Assembly: GCF_015706575.1 (NCBI RefSeq)
Contig: NW_024037064.1
Coordinates: forward strand, 14,981,606 to 15,045,605
Direction: 5' to 3'
DNA length: 64,000 nucleotides
Origin: Patiria miniata
Lineage: Eukaryota > Echinodermata > Asteroidea > Valvatida > Asterinidae
Notes under the pieces: generated by a model
The model's input: the letters and a program-made list of their open reading frames with translations, nothing else
Told to the model about the DNA's origin: nothing
The model's database searches: none
Program-made: the position numbers and the translations under genes
In this document: positions 32,443 through 44,294 of the stretch, piece by piece
Numbering within the stretch: the first letter of the stretch is position 1
Layout: every line of letters starts with the position of its first letter

Positions 32443-33966
32443 TTATATGAATTTCTTGAAGAAACCCGCCTGTTTCAAGATGGCGTCAGCAGCGTGTCTC
32501 CGGCAAATGTGCCGGCTCCACCTGCCTGGCGTATATGCTTTGAACTTGCACCAGGGACACTTAAGTTGAGTAAGTGTGGTGTCCTTGTGCACCGATGAGG
32601 CATGTCTGACTAGGCCAGACCATGCGGGACAGGTAAAAGAACAGGACGAAACTTTGCATCTTGCTGGCTTGCTGATACCAGGGAGATTCAGCGAGCTAAT
32701 ATGTTTTGTACATTTTTCTGTCTTCACAGGGTCCACTCCATCGACCTCGTTGGCGGTGGAATCGCCCTCGGACTCGACATCCGACGAGTCAGATGACGAG
32801 CCAGAGGAGGAGGAGGAGGAGTAGGAAGAACCAGAAGAAGATACTGCTTTTTTCCCTTTTGGTTTTACCTGATCTTGCTCCATTGACGAGTCGCTGGAGC
32901 CAAAGAGATCCGAAGCAGAAGGAGCAGGTTTTTTGCTAGCAGGAGCGTCCGGCGGTGATCGGGTCCGTTTTGCGGAACCCTTTCTCTTCCGAACAACTCG
33001 AAACCCGTCGTCCTGAGCAGGGGCTACCACTTGTCTGCAAATGTTCCTGTCACATACGAGGGAGGGTGGACCATTTGTGCCCTTACAAAGGGCGCACTCG
33101 AGAACTCTGAAAGATTCAGGAAGAAGAGAACCTTTGCATGAAAAACAAACAATGCTAGAGTGAAAAGGCCCGGACATTTTCTTACACTTGGGACATTCTT
33201 TGGCGGGAAGTTGTTGTTCATCCGCCTCACTCACGCTAAGTCTCTCCCCTGCTGGCTGTGGTGGAGGAGGAGGAGGTGGAGCCGTAGTTGATTTACTCCA
33301 TCCTCTCTCCGGTTGTACTTTTCTGGCGAAGGATTTGGGGCAGGCCCGAAAGCCATGCCCCTCCTCCTCGCAGATGGTGCATTTTGTACTATTTGGGCAC
33401 TCATTTGCCACATGGCCGACCTGCAAGCATTTAAAACACTTTATGTTATTGCAATCTCGGGCATAATGTCCTTGTTGGCCACAACGGGCACAAGTTCGGA
33501 CTTGCCCGGGATAGGAAATCCAGGCATTACGATCCCCTATCCTAATTACTGTTGGAATGGCGGAGGTCACCTTCATCCTGTACTGCCTGGTACCATTAAA
33601 TACAGTGGGGTTGTCCCCATACGTGGTGAATCTCCCTGCGAGAACTTGGCCAAACTTGCCTAGGATGTTTCTAACAATGCTGTCATGGATGGCCATACTG
33701 ACATAATGAACTGTAACAATGACAATGTCATTAAACTTGGTGACAGTGCACCCATCTATGTCTGCTACTTTAGGATAAAATTCCTTACAAACCTGAGCGG
33801 TCTTAAAAACAACTTCAAATTTATTCCCTTGTAAGGGCTGCATCGCCGACAAGTGTTGAGCTGCCTCAATGCCTATTCCTTTGAACTTGTCAAAGACCGA
33901 CTTCGCTGACGTAACATCTTCAAACCTAACCTCCAAGGCCTTGTCTTTATGCCAGACGTCGGCCAT
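32443..33966 (-). CDS. LINE B ORF1, CCHC and C2H2 zinc-finger protein
   Basis: 507 residues from MADVWHKD. RRM-like N-terminal half (ALEVRFED, FNGTRQYRM, IGDRNAWIS shared in pattern with A and C), three CCHC knuckles (CARCGQQGH.., CFKCLQVGH.., CTICEEEGH..), a Pro-rich linker and a Cys-rich module (CPKC ... CFSC ... CALC ... C). A Ser/Asp-rich stretch follows. The C-terminus has two C2H2 fingers: CX4CX12HX4H (CKVSSC...H...H) and CX2CX12HX4H (CPWC...H...H). The fingers could help in RNA or U2 DNA binding (inference). Confidence 0.9.
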   Translation of the reverse strand: MADVWHKDKALEVRFEDVTSAKSVFDKFKGIGIEAAQHLSAMQPLQGNKFEVVFKTAQVCKEFYPKVADIDGCTVTKFNDIVIVTVHYVSMAIHDSIVRNILGKFGQVLAGRFTTYGDNPTVFNGTRQYRMKVTSAIPTVIRIGDRNAWISYPGQVRTCARCGQQGHYARDCNNIKCFKCLQVGHVANECPNSTKCTICEEEGHGFRACPKSFARKVQPERGWSKSTTAPPPPPPPQPAGERLSVSEADEQQLPAKECPKCKKMSGPFHSSIVCFSCKGSLLPESFRVLECALCKGTNGPPSLVCDRNICRQVVAPAQDDGFRVVRKRKGSAKRTRSPPDAPASKKPAPSASDLFGSSDSSMEQDQVKPKGKKAVSSSGSSYSSSSSSGSSSDSSDVESEGDSTANEVDGVDPVKTEKCTKHISSLNLPGISKPARCKVSSCSFTCPAWSGLVRHASSVHKDTTLTQLKCPWCKFKAYTPGRWSRHICRRHAADAILKQAGFFKKFI

Positions 33967-34682
33967 GGTGATCTAGGATACTCTCTTCTAATAGTAAAAT
34001 GGAAAAACAGAGAAAAATATAAGGCGTCAGTCACAGCTGCTGACTGACGAAAGAAGTAACAAAAAATAAGCTCCCGGGCTATCTGCGCGGGGAAAGGACG
34101 TTATGTATATACACCTGGAATAAGGGGCGTAGCTACTCGCTACTACTATAAAATTTACCCAAAAAAAAATGCTCCCTGAGCTACCTGCTCAGGAAAGAAT
34201 TAAAGGGAGTAATATACAGAATGGGGGCTACAGGGACTATATATATATCTGAGCAACTTGCTCAGATGGGACGGAAATGTACAAAAAAAGAAAGCCTATA
34301 CTACGGTCCTCAAACAAAATGGCCTATAGACTACTACAGAATTATGTATATAAGAATTACACGGGGCTACGCACTGCCACAGCCCCACGTAAAGCTACGG
34401 TATGGGAGCCGCACGCTGCTACGGCTCCGAACAAAAGACTAGAACAAAAGAGAACTGCAATAAAAGAAGGTGCTGTCGTGTGGCGTACTCCGCACACACG
34501 AGGCAGCAAAAAATGGAACTAAAAACCCTTCAAATGTCTCTCAAAATGCAAAATATGAAAAAATAAAGATGACTACAATAATCTATGTGCACTTATCTAA
34601 CAGTTGGTGTAGGTTTGGTCACAGGTGGGACCTCCACTCTCCAGTTTTTGAAGATAGATCACGGAGCTGCAAAAAAGGCGTT
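33967..34682 (-). other. LINE B 5' UTR stem-loop array
   Basis: Includes a 9-bp stem with loop CAGCTGC (34025..34049), a CCTGAGC/GCTCAGG stem near 34170..34195, TCTGAGC/GCTCAGA near 34249..34267, GGGGCT/AGCCCC with a loop containing GCACTGCC near 34364..34387, GGAGCCG/CGGCTCC with a loop containing CACGCTGC near 34405..34429, and a compound TGCTG...CAGCA stem near 34471..34508. Same CTGC loop theme as family A. Confidence 0.7.
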
Positions 34683-34733
34683 CTGGAAGAACAGATACTA
34701 CACATGATCTTAGCCAAAAGGCCGAGAAGCGAT
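34683..34733 (-). ncRNA. U2: U2 snRNA 5' part (nt 1-~51), unit 4
   Basis: The nt 40-52 end is slightly altered (CTGGAAGAAC in place of CTGAAAAGAAC on the plus strand) where it meets the 5' end of LINE B. Confidence 0.93.
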
Positions 34734-35233
34734 AACGATTAATATTAAAACAATAGCGCGGAAAGGGATTATTCGTCTTGAAATACTGTTTGCTATTGTT
34801 CTTCTTATTATTTATTTTTGCCTTTTTTTGTTTCCTGGTGTGAAAACAAAAAAAAGACTCCTGCGCGTCCACCGCAACTCAACGAAACCAGGGGAGAGAG
34901 AGATGAGCAAGAAATCTCCGGCTTTCTCAGATTAACAGAGACATATACATTCTTAAAAATATTTCTATCATGCATTTTCATACACCTCGATCATATTTCA
35001 CCCAAAATCTTGTTGAAAAAATTAATCCAGACAAAAAATGGGATCAATGCATCAGTGAGCGAGAGCGTCGGCACTAAATGCCGTACGTACGATGTACCGG
35101 GACAAGCATATCAATAGATGGCGCCCTTCAACACTCCCGGTCATCGCGCCTCGGCGTTTCCCATCTGGGTATTTCTCAGGGCCTGCCAATGGGTCCCACA
35201 TTAGGGGCGGGGAAATACTTCAGTTTGTCAGTA

Positions 35234-35306
35234 AGCTCCGTGGCCGAGTGGTTAGAGAGCACATGTAGAAAGTAATAGACCGTGGGTTCGAGTCCCAGCC
35301 TGCCGC
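35234..35306 (+). pseudogene. tRNA-like Pol III element, unit 4
   Basis: Identical to the copy at 10791..10863. Confidence 0.6.
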
Positions 35307-35880
35307 TTTCCTTTAATTGCTTGGTTATTGTTTTGTTTTGTTATTTTTTCACTTACTTATTTCCCCTTTTTGTAATAATTACTATTTTATTTCATTGATT
35401 TATTGTTTATTTCGTCATGAAGTTATAAGAAGAAAATTCGAAAGAAAAGAAAACATTCGTCATACCGTTTTCATTTGCGCTTATAATACTTATGTATCAA
35501 TATCAATGCGGTCCCGCGGGGAGTTAATTGAAGAGAGAGAAAGAAAGAAAAGAAACAAACGGGAAACAAATGTCAACGCACCATTATTTGTCCATTTTTG
35601 TAACCTTTGGTGAATAAGTCATTCACATTCTACATGAGGCAACATTTAAGACAATGCATATACATACATGTATGGCTAATGTACTCAGCCGGCCGGCCGG
35701 TCACATACGCAGTGCGTAAAATTTTGCATAATGATTAAGTTAAAGGACACAGTGGGAATTCTATCTGGAACAGTGTTCTATTGTTTATAAAAAAAATTAG
35801 AGAAATTGATTTCGGCTATGAGTGAAGGTAGAGGTGGAGTTAGACAGGCAGCGACAAATCTCTTTTTTGAAGGTTGTGGT

Positions 35881-35896
35881 GGCTCTGAAAAGAGCC
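35881..35896 (-). terminator. Histone 3' stem-loop, H2A unit 4
   Basis: Identical stem-loop. Confidence 0.97.
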
Positions 35897-35931
35897 TTTT
35901 GGGTTTGTGGATGCAAAGTAAGTTCTTTTCT

Positions 35932-36309
35932 TTACTTTGACACTTTGGCGGTCTTCTTGGGCAGAAGAACTTGCTGGATGTTGGGAAGGACACCACCCTG
36001 CGCGATGGTAACTCCGCTCATCAACTTGTTCAACTCCTCGTCGTTGCGTATAGCAAGCTGCAGATGGCGGGGATTAATTCTCGTCTTCTTGTTGTCTCGT
36101 GCAGCGTTTCCGGCCAGTTCCAAGATCTCCGCGGTAAGGTACTCCATCACTGCCGCAAGGTAGACCGGTGCACCGGCACCGACACGCTGGGCGTAGTTGC
36201 CCTTACGCAGAAATCTGTGAACACGACCCACGGGGAACTGGAGTCCCGCCCTGGAGGACCTGCTCTTGGCCTTGCTTCTTGCTTTGCCGCTCTTTCCTCG
36301 CCCAGTCAT
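35932..36309 (-). CDS. H2A: Histone H2A, unit 4
   Basis: Protein identical to the other H2A copies; stem-loop at 35881..35896. Confidence 0.98.
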   Translation of the reverse strand: MTGRGKSGKARSKAKSRSSRAGLQFPVGRVHRFLRKGNYAQRVGAGAPVYLAAVMEYLTAEILELAGNAARDNKKTRINPRHLQLAIRNDEELNKLMSGVTIAQGGVLPNIQQVLLPKKTAKVSK

Positions 36310-37052
36310 CTTGACAGTATAGTGACAGAAGATGAATGTACTCTGCAGTAAAGGTGGTGTGTGAATGAACCCACTTGGAAAACACAACACTAGTTATAGC
36401 GTTCTGGTGGATTGGCTGAAGCGTGCCAAGTAGCCAATCACGCGACACGGGCGTGCCCGTCGCACGGTTGGGTGCACCGCATCCATTTTGGACGCGGGGG
36501 ACGAGGGAACAAAAAATTACAACTGTGTCATCGTCGTTCAAAGTAATGGAATCACTAGATAAAACACAGAAACATGCAACATTCTTACCTCCATTTTAAG
36601 ACGTTTTATTGTTATTCCGCCGAAGAAGTCCCATGATCTTTCGACCAGCCTCCGCACAATGGCAGTGATTCGTTGCTCTCACGCGGCGGTTAAAACTGGC
36701 CTCGGTTTCTTGCTAGATATTTGTAACATCCCACAGACGAAATCCTAATTTATTTTTTAATAGTAACCCACTCAACAAAATGCAAGCACTCGTCCGGAGA
36801 TTGAAAGAAATGACCAATTGAAAAAGGCTGTGGCATAAATTAAATTATGTGTTTACGACGACGACAAGACTCAGGGATTAACTTTAATCGCATTACCTCC
36901 CCTCGCCTCACGAAGGGTAAAAGCATATTAAAAAAAAAGAGAGAGAGTGAAAGGGACACAACAGAATAAAAAAAGGTTAGTTGTAAAACCTAAGAAATGG
37001 GCTGATCGGGCGAACTGAGCTGACTGGCAAATCTCTTTTTGGAAACTGTGTT

Positions 37053-37068
37053 GGCTCTGAAAAGAGCC
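37053..37068 (-). terminator. Histone 3' stem-loop, H2B unit 4
   Basis: Identical stem-loop. Confidence 0.97.
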
Positions 37069-37094
37069 GTTTGGTTTTGAAGCCTTCAAAATTT

Positions 37095-37463
37095 CTATTT
37101 TGAAGTCGTGTACTTGGTGACGGCCTTGGTGCCTTCGCTGACTGCATGCTTAGCAAGCTCCCCGGGAAGAAGTAGGCGTACTGCTGTCTGCACTTCACGG
37201 CTTGTGATGGTGGACTTCTTGTTGTAGAGAGCGAGGCGAGAAGATTCGCTGGCGATGCGCTCAAACACGTCGTTGACAAAGCTGTTCATGATGCTCATTG
37301 CCTTGCTCGAGATTCCGGTGTCGGGGTGCACCTGTTTCATCACTTTGTAGATGTAGATGCCGTAGCTCTCCTTGCGACGCCGGTGCCTCTTTTTGTTTGC
37401 GCTAACCGGACCCTTAGTATTTCCGGCCTTCTTCTGACCTTTTCCGCTAACTTTGGGAGCCAT
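37095..37463 (-). CDS. H2B: Histone H2B, unit 4
   Basis: Protein identical to the other H2B copies. The C run upstream is the longest here (16). Confidence 0.98.
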   Translation of the reverse strand: MAPKVSGKGQKKAGNTKGPVSANKKRHRRRKESYGIYIYKVMKQVHPDTGISSKAMSIMNSFVNDVFERIASESSRLALYNKKSTITSREVQTAVRLLLPGELAKHAVSEGTKAVTKYTTSK

Positions 37464-38134
37464 ATTGGAGGACTTGGAATGTATCGGATCGTGAGATCGA
37501 ATGAAAGACCAGCACGTCTTGGCCGGCTTTTATTGTGCACAGCTTGGATTCTGACCACCCATGCATCGTCCACTTTCCCGCCAGTGACCGCTAACCCATG
37601 CGTGAAGAAAGCGGTATGCGTGCATAGTTATACAATGCACGCACGGCACGACCCCCCCCCCCCCCCCTCCCCGGCAAGGGTATTTTTAGCCTTTTTCTCA
37701 GACTGACACGTGTATAAGTGTCCTTCTTAAATATTATTGTCTACTGAATTTCTGGGAAATAATAAAGTCATCTCCAGCGGAGGGCGAATTAATATGTCGT
37801 AGTGCACCAATACTTCTTTAAATGTTGTTTCCCCCTTATGCACCATCCATTTATAATGAATCATACAATGTAACGCAAAACCGACGAAAATAAGAGAACG
37901 AGTACCTGTAATTGTCAAAACAGATAGGAAATATATATCATTATTACCATGCCCATAACAATTCAATTTTGCCTGGAACACGTTTCGGATGAGGCATACG
38001 TATAGAACCCAAAAAGTGGAATGTATTTGGACAGAATATCAACAATAATAATTCGGAAAAAAATCAACGGCCCTTTATTCTTTATTTGAAGGAAAACTCA
38101 GGGATTGGACTTAATCTCTCTTTGAAGAAGTAGT

Positions 38135-38150
38135 GGCTCTGAAAAGAGCC
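38135..38150 (-). terminator. Histone 3' stem-loop, H3 unit 4
   Basis: Identical stem-loop. Confidence 0.97.
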
Positions 38151-38184
38151 GTTAGTTTTATTTCTTTTTGCGCACACAACGTGC

Positions 38185-38697
<513 letters not shown>

Positions 38698-39245
38698 CTA
38701 ACAATGGGCTATCTTCCGATTGGGTGCTTCGGGGGCCAAGCGGAGACGCTTCAGTGATCACGATTTCCGTACGTTGAAAAAGTATAGACGTTAAATTTCA
38801 ATCGAAAATGCTGCTTTTCCGAGCCTATAGTATTATGAGCCCTCGGCAACAGAATCCATTTGGGATCGTTGTGACTACAATATTTCTCCCACCCCCTACT
38901 TGGGATTAATTGAACCCCAATAAACACCCCCTCCCCCACCCCCTAAAAGAAAAGTGACAAACATACGGATTTCCCTGGCTGCTGTTTATGTTTGTTTTGT
39001 AATAAAGACAATAATCACACACACCCATTCGCGAACAAAATGTCACGGATCCCTCTATACGTTCCCCGCTATATCCTGAGACGAGCACCCAGTAATTATT
39101 ACTTAATCGACTTTGACAAAAAATGGAGACCAGACATGTTTTACAGTGGAAATAGGGAGGGGAAAAGCAACTCTAAGAACACACATGACAAGGACAAGTG
39201 AAATCGAGTAAAATCAAGATTCAATCTCTTTTTTGAAATAGTGGT

Positions 39246-39261
39246 GGCTCTGAAAAGAGCC
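39246..39261 (-). terminator. Histone 3' stem-loop, H4 unit 4
   Basis: Identical stem-loop. Confidence 0.97.
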
Positions 39262-39288
39262 GTTCGGTTTGATTTTTGAATATGGTGT

Positions 39289-39612
<324 letters not shown>

Positions 39613-40100
39613 TCAGTCGGTTGTAGATGATTCAATGGCCATCCCAGCCCCGGCGAGGCAACTTATAGGACATGCGCGGACGCGATATGAGCATGCGAAG
39701 CCATCAACTGTTACGGCGCCCTCTGGCGACCAATCGTGGCAGGAGCACTCATCCTGGGAAACAAACAAATCAGAAGCAAAACAAGGGGGAAAAGGGATAA
39801 CAAATAAGAAAAGGAAGAAGATGCCTAGAAACATATTGCAACGAGACTCAAACAATACATTTATAACCAGACACAGAGGGGTCGTGGCCAAGCCTTTTTT
39901 TTTTTTTTTTTTTTTTTACACCTTGAACGGAAATCAATGGAAACGCCAACATCATAATTTAACAAGACTTTACACACTTACTAATATTTACCGTAATTCA
40001 ATGTGAAAGCCCTGTCACCAAAACGTCAAAAGAAAACGAACCTTTAACGACGGGGCACCGTAGTCAGAACCTGTTTTTGTATTAATTTATGTTCCCCGAA

Positions 40101-40259
40101 GGGAGTGGGCCGAATCCCGGATGTACTGCTATACCGGGCCAACCCGTGGCCGGGACGAGGCAAGCCTCTATTCCACGGCCCAAATCCAAAAATCAGTTTA
40201 ATATACTGGCTGTTCAATGAACAGCGTTTCAGATATTAAGCTGAAAAGAACAGATACTA
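40101..40259 (-). ncRNA. U2: U2 snRNA 3' part, unit 4
   Basis: nt 34 to the 3' end, adjoining LINE A copy 3. Confidence 0.94.
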
Positions 40260-40821
40260 ATTTTTTGGTTTCGGGATCCTCCTAAAGAAGATCCCAGGAT
40301 AGGGTAGTCACACTACACCTTAGTAAGTGAGGCTACGAGCCTCCCTACCCTTTTACCTACTATCAAGAACAAACAGACACTTGACAAAGACAAGACATGC
40401 AGTCTGTGTAGCCACGCTACCCACGCATTACCATGGTAGGGTACGACCCTAACTGACTGGCAGGAAAATATACAAACAGAAAACTATACCATGAAACTTC
40501 CGGACTCAACAACGCTCATGCGAGCAAACATACAATAAAAAGGACCTAAAGGGTCCTAACCAACAGAGCGAAAACGCTCACAGGTCCGACCTAAGGAACC
40601 GAAACGGTCCTTAAACAACAAAAGCCAGCAAAAAGCCAAGCTTAGTAAAAAAAGGCCTAAGGGGCCCCAAAACCAGGAGCAAAAGAACTCCCACAAAAAG
40701 GGGACCTAAAGGGTCCCAAAAAACAAGGAGCAAAAGGCTCCCACAAAAAAGGACCTAAGGGGCCCGAGATAAACAAGGAGCGAAAGTCTCAAGGCTGTAA
40801 TAGTGCAAAAAAAAAACAAAA
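40260..40821 (-). other. LINE A copy 3 3' UTR (terminal fold and hairpin array)
   Basis: Terminal fold at 40273..40350 and hairpin array at about 40542..40769, nearly identical to copy 1; the A run before ORF2 is two bases longer. Confidence 0.7.
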
Positions 40822-43800
40822 TCACAACCTAAAGACAAGTTGGTCGTCTCTGATGAAACATACCGCTCCCCGCACGCACCAGATGGTGCGGAACTTGGCC
40901 CGGTCCAGCCGGACGAAGTCTAAACGAATGCGGTTCTTGACCGCAGCCTTGACACGGTGAAGCACGTGGTCGGCATCCGGCCGTGAGCCATCATACAATG
41001 TCTCACAGCGCGAACACCAAACCAACCACTTCACCGTGCTAATCAAATACCAGACCAGAAGAGAGTCTGGCCTGGTCTCTAGCCCTGACCCATGCAAAAC
41101 GCAGGAGCGGGTCAGGGAAAAATAGCGGGCCAGGGCTTTACCACCAACGTGTTCGACCCATGCCCACAAAATGTAAACAAAAGGGCAGTCCCAGAAAACG
41201 TGGCCCAGTGATTCGGGAGCGGCACAGCCAACCCGAGGACACTGGCCGTCACCAATGCCCCAATGGCCTAAACGTTGGGAAGTTTTCAAGGCTCCCCATA
41301 TCACCCTCCAATTCAAGTCGCGCAAGCGGTTACTCAAATTGGAGGAGTGACACAATTTAAAAAGATGAAGAAAATCATCGCACCTAACCGCCGGACACTG
41401 GATCGGCTGCTGACCTGACAACAGGTCATACAGTTGTCGGACCGTAATTGGCCCCCAGTCAATATCCGGCGAAATTGTAGATACAAGCAGGACCAGCCTG
41501 CAAAAATGGCGATAAAACCCAGTGGGTTGGAGGGCGTGTGGGGTATCATTCCTCCAGATGTTACGGGGGAGAACCCCAAGGAGTGACGAGGCCGCCCAGT
41601 ACAGAGAAAAAAATCTCCAAGGAGGACCATCGTCACTCAACAAAACCCTAAACCCACTGACAAAGAAAGCGTCACATTTGTGACGAATATTGGTGACCCC
41701 AAGGCCACCATTAGCTAAAGTCTGGACAAGGACTGACCTTTTTACAAGTTCAGTCTTGCCAGACCAAATAAACGAAAAAATGGCCCGGTTGATAACCCTC
41801 TCTACCGAAACCGGCAGAGGATAAACCGGGGCCAAGAAAAACAACGGAGTTAAAATCAAGGTGTTGACCAGCAACACCTTGCCTAAAAGAGAGAGCATTC
41901 TCCCTTTCCACATGTCCAAAGTGGACTGAAGATTGGGGATCCGCTCTCTCCAATTCATAGGGCCCATGTCCCCACCGCCAACCCAGACACCGTTGATTTT
42001 AATCGGGTCTCTGGTCCACTGGATAGGGACCTCGTCGGGAAGGCAGTCGGGCCATGAGCCAAAAACCAAGCCTTTCGACTTGGCGAAGTTAAGGCGAGAC
42101 CCGCTCGCACGAGAAAATGCATCGATGATGCCAAACAACCGCCTCACCGATCTGAAATCCCGAACTATGCAGGTTGTATCGTCTGCGTACTGCAGAACCC
42201 TGCATTCGAGGCCACTGGCCCCAGGGATTGTCAGGCCGGCAAGACGGCTATCTTTAATGACAGTCTGAGCAAAAGGCTCGATAAAAAGCACGTATAAAAG
42301 AGGGGAGAGGGGGCAACCCTGCCTCACTCCCCTCGTGACTAAAAAGGGTTCTGAAAGAGAACCATTAGTTAAAACGGCACTGGATATGTTTGTGTACAAC
42401 AGCTCTATCCAGTGCCTAAAATTAGGTCCAAAACCAAAACGGTCGAGGACTTTAAAAAGAAAATCCCAATTGACCCTGTCAAAGGCCTTCTGCTGGTCTA
42501 GGGAAATAACAAGGCAGTCAAGGTTCTTCCCATCCACGAATGCTACCAGATCCCGAAGGAGTCTGATATTATCATGGATGGACCTCCCCTTGACGCCACA
42601 AGTTTGAAACTGACCGACAATGTCGGGCAACACCCGACCAAGGCGGAGGCACAAGGCCTTCGACAGGATCTTGTAGTCAACATTAAGAAGGGATATAGGA
42701 CGCTTGTTCCTAGGATCAAGCGGATCCCCACCCTTCTCTAAAAGTGTGATGATTCCCAATCGCTGGGAATCACCTAGACTATTTAAAGAAAAGGCACAAC
42801 GGAAGACCCCGAGAAGGTCGGGACCGACCAAATCCCAGAACTTCACGTAGAATTCCTTGGGCAGGCCGTCCCCACCAGGAGTCTTACCGTTGGCCATACT
42901 ACGTAGAGCCACATCGAGCTCAGGCAGCCCAAGTGGGCTGTCCAAGTCAATGCGGCTAGCTTCGTCCAAAACATTGGACAGAGAGTCCAGAAACGGAGAC
43001 TGCGATTCAACCTCCACAGGCTCGGCCGAAAACAAATCGAGATAAAAATCTCTATAAACTGTCGAGATTTCTTCCGGAGAGGAAACAATGTCCCCTCCAG
43101 GACTATAAACGGAAGAAATAGTTTTCTTCCGAGCCTGAGAGGTCTCGAGCTGGTAAAAATACCTGGACGGCTTCTCCCCTTCCTCGAGGTCACGAACCCG
43201 CGCGCGGATCCGAGCCCCCTCCGCTTCAAAGTCGTCCAGTTTAGCAAGCTCGTTTCTAATTTCCTCGTGCCGAGCAAGAACCTCAGGGTTACATTGCCCG
43301 GAATTGAGGGCGGAAACGACTGAGCGCAGGGCAGCCACAAGTGACTCCCTGCGCCGTCGTCTATTTCTTGCCAACCGGCAAGAAAAGGAAATAATAAATC
43401 GCTTAATGCGGGACTTGACGTCCTCCCACCAGAGGAGTTCGTTTCCGTACCCCTCCTTGAGAGTCCGCCAGCCCGCATAAGCCTTTCTGAAATCCGTTTG
43501 AAAGCCAGCGTCGGCCAGGACGGAAACATTACATTTCCAAAAACCCCGACCGGCGCCGGCAATCTCCGGGAAATTAAATTTCAAATCAACACAGTCATGG
43601 TCACTGAAATAGCATGGCGAATGCCCGCAAGACACGACACCCACCGAACTGGATGTGTAAATACGATCCAGCCGGCTAGTGATCGTGTTTGCCGCATTTC
43701 GCCATGTAAAAGAATGCGTGGACGGGTTGAAAGACCGCCAGCAGTCCTCAAAAGAAAAGTCGGAAATGAGGTGACCGAGCTCCGCGGCGCCGATCCCACA

Positions 43801-44274
43801 AGATGTGGAATCCGAACCACGGCGGTCAAGCTCTAAATCCAGGACACAGTTGAAGTCTCCTGTTAAAATAACAGGACAACTACCCGTCAAGAAAAAAGAC
43901 AACTCCGTGAAGAAGAGACGACGCGACCTGGGGTCAGTCGGGGCATAAACTGTGCACAATCGCACACCCTTTCCTCCCCCCGGACCGCGCAAAATTCCAG
44001 AAACGATCCTTCCATCAGAATCGATGGAAAGATCAGAAAATTCAAAAGGACTTTTGGCAGGCAGAAGGATGACGGTCCCGCAGGAAGAAGATGTGCCAAA
44101 ACTGGCAAAAATCTTCCCCCTCCACTCCGCCTGCCAAGAAACTAAATCGTCATTGCCAGAAATATGACACTCCTGAAGACAGGAAATATCATACTCCCGA
44201 CAAAGACTAAAAACGCGTCTCCTCTTCACGGGGTCACGCATTCCATTGACGTTCAATGAAAGCAAATTGACCAT
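40822..44274 (-). CDS. LINE A copy 3 ORF2, endonuclease-reverse transcriptase
   Basis: 1,150 residues, open. The endonuclease motif reads ILTGDFN, against ILAGDFN in copies 1 and 2; the catalytic DFN is kept. YADD and the C-terminal zinc motif are unchanged. Confidence 0.95.
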   Translation of the reverse strand: MVNLLSLNVNGMRDPVKRRRVFSLCREYDISCLQECHISGNDDLVSWQAEWRGKIFASFGTSSSCGTVILLPAKSPFEFSDLSIDSDGRIVSGILRGPGGGKGVRLCTVYAPTDPRSRRLFFTELSFFLTGSCPVILTGDFNCVLDLELDRRGSDSTSCGIGAAELGHLISDFSFEDCWRSFNPSTHSFTWRNAANTITSRLDRIYTSSSVGVVSCGHSPCYFSDHDCVDLKFNFPEIAGAGRGFWKCNVSVLADAGFQTDFRKAYAGWRTLKEGYGNELLWWEDVKSRIKRFIISFSCRLARNRRRRRESLVAALRSVVSALNSGQCNPEVLARHEEIRNELAKLDDFEAEGARIRARVRDLEEGEKPSRYFYQLETSQARKKTISSVYSPGGDIVSSPEEISTVYRDFYLDLFSAEPVEVESQSPFLDSLSNVLDEASRIDLDSPLGLPELDVALRSMANGKTPGGDGLPKEFYVKFWDLVGPDLLGVFRCAFSLNSLGDSQRLGIITLLEKGGDPLDPRNKRPISLLNVDYKILSKALCLRLGRVLPDIVGQFQTCGVKGRSIHDNIRLLRDLVAFVDGKNLDCLVISLDQQKAFDRVNWDFLFKVLDRFGFGPNFRHWIELLYTNISSAVLTNGSLSEPFLVTRGVRQGCPLSPLLYVLFIEPFAQTVIKDSRLAGLTIPGASGLECRVLQYADDTTCIVRDFRSVRRLFGIIDAFSRASGSRLNFAKSKGLVFGSWPDCLPDEVPIQWTRDPIKINGVWVGGGDMGPMNWRERIPNLQSTLDMWKGRMLSLLGKVLLVNTLILTPLFFLAPVYPLPVSVERVINRAIFSFIWSGKTELVKRSVLVQTLANGGLGVTNIRHKCDAFFVSGFRVLLSDDGPPWRFFSLYWAASSLLGVLPRNIWRNDTPHALQPTGFYRHFCRLVLLVSTISPDIDWGPITVRQLYDLLSGQQPIQCPAVRCDDFLHLFKLCHSSNLSNRLRDLNWRVIWGALKTSQRLGHWGIGDGQCPRVGCAAPESLGHVFWDCPFVYILWAWVEHVGGKALARYFSLTRSCVLHGSGLETRPDSLLVWYLISTVKWLVWCSRCETLYDGSRPDADHVLHRVKAAVKNRIRLDFVRLDRAKFRTIWCVRGAVCFIRDDQLVFRL

Positions 44275-44294
44275 GGTGTGCTGAAGTGAACATA

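Larger units (their letters stand above)
28026..34682 (-). mobile_element. Keno-like LINE, family B (full length)
   Basis: About 6.66 kb, clearly distinct from A and C throughout but with the same plan: structured 5' UTR, ORF1, ORF2, 3' fold and A-rich tail. Flanked by imperfect copies of the U2 site (28008..28025 and 34683..34699). Both ORFs open. Lower GC than A and C. Confidence 0.92.
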
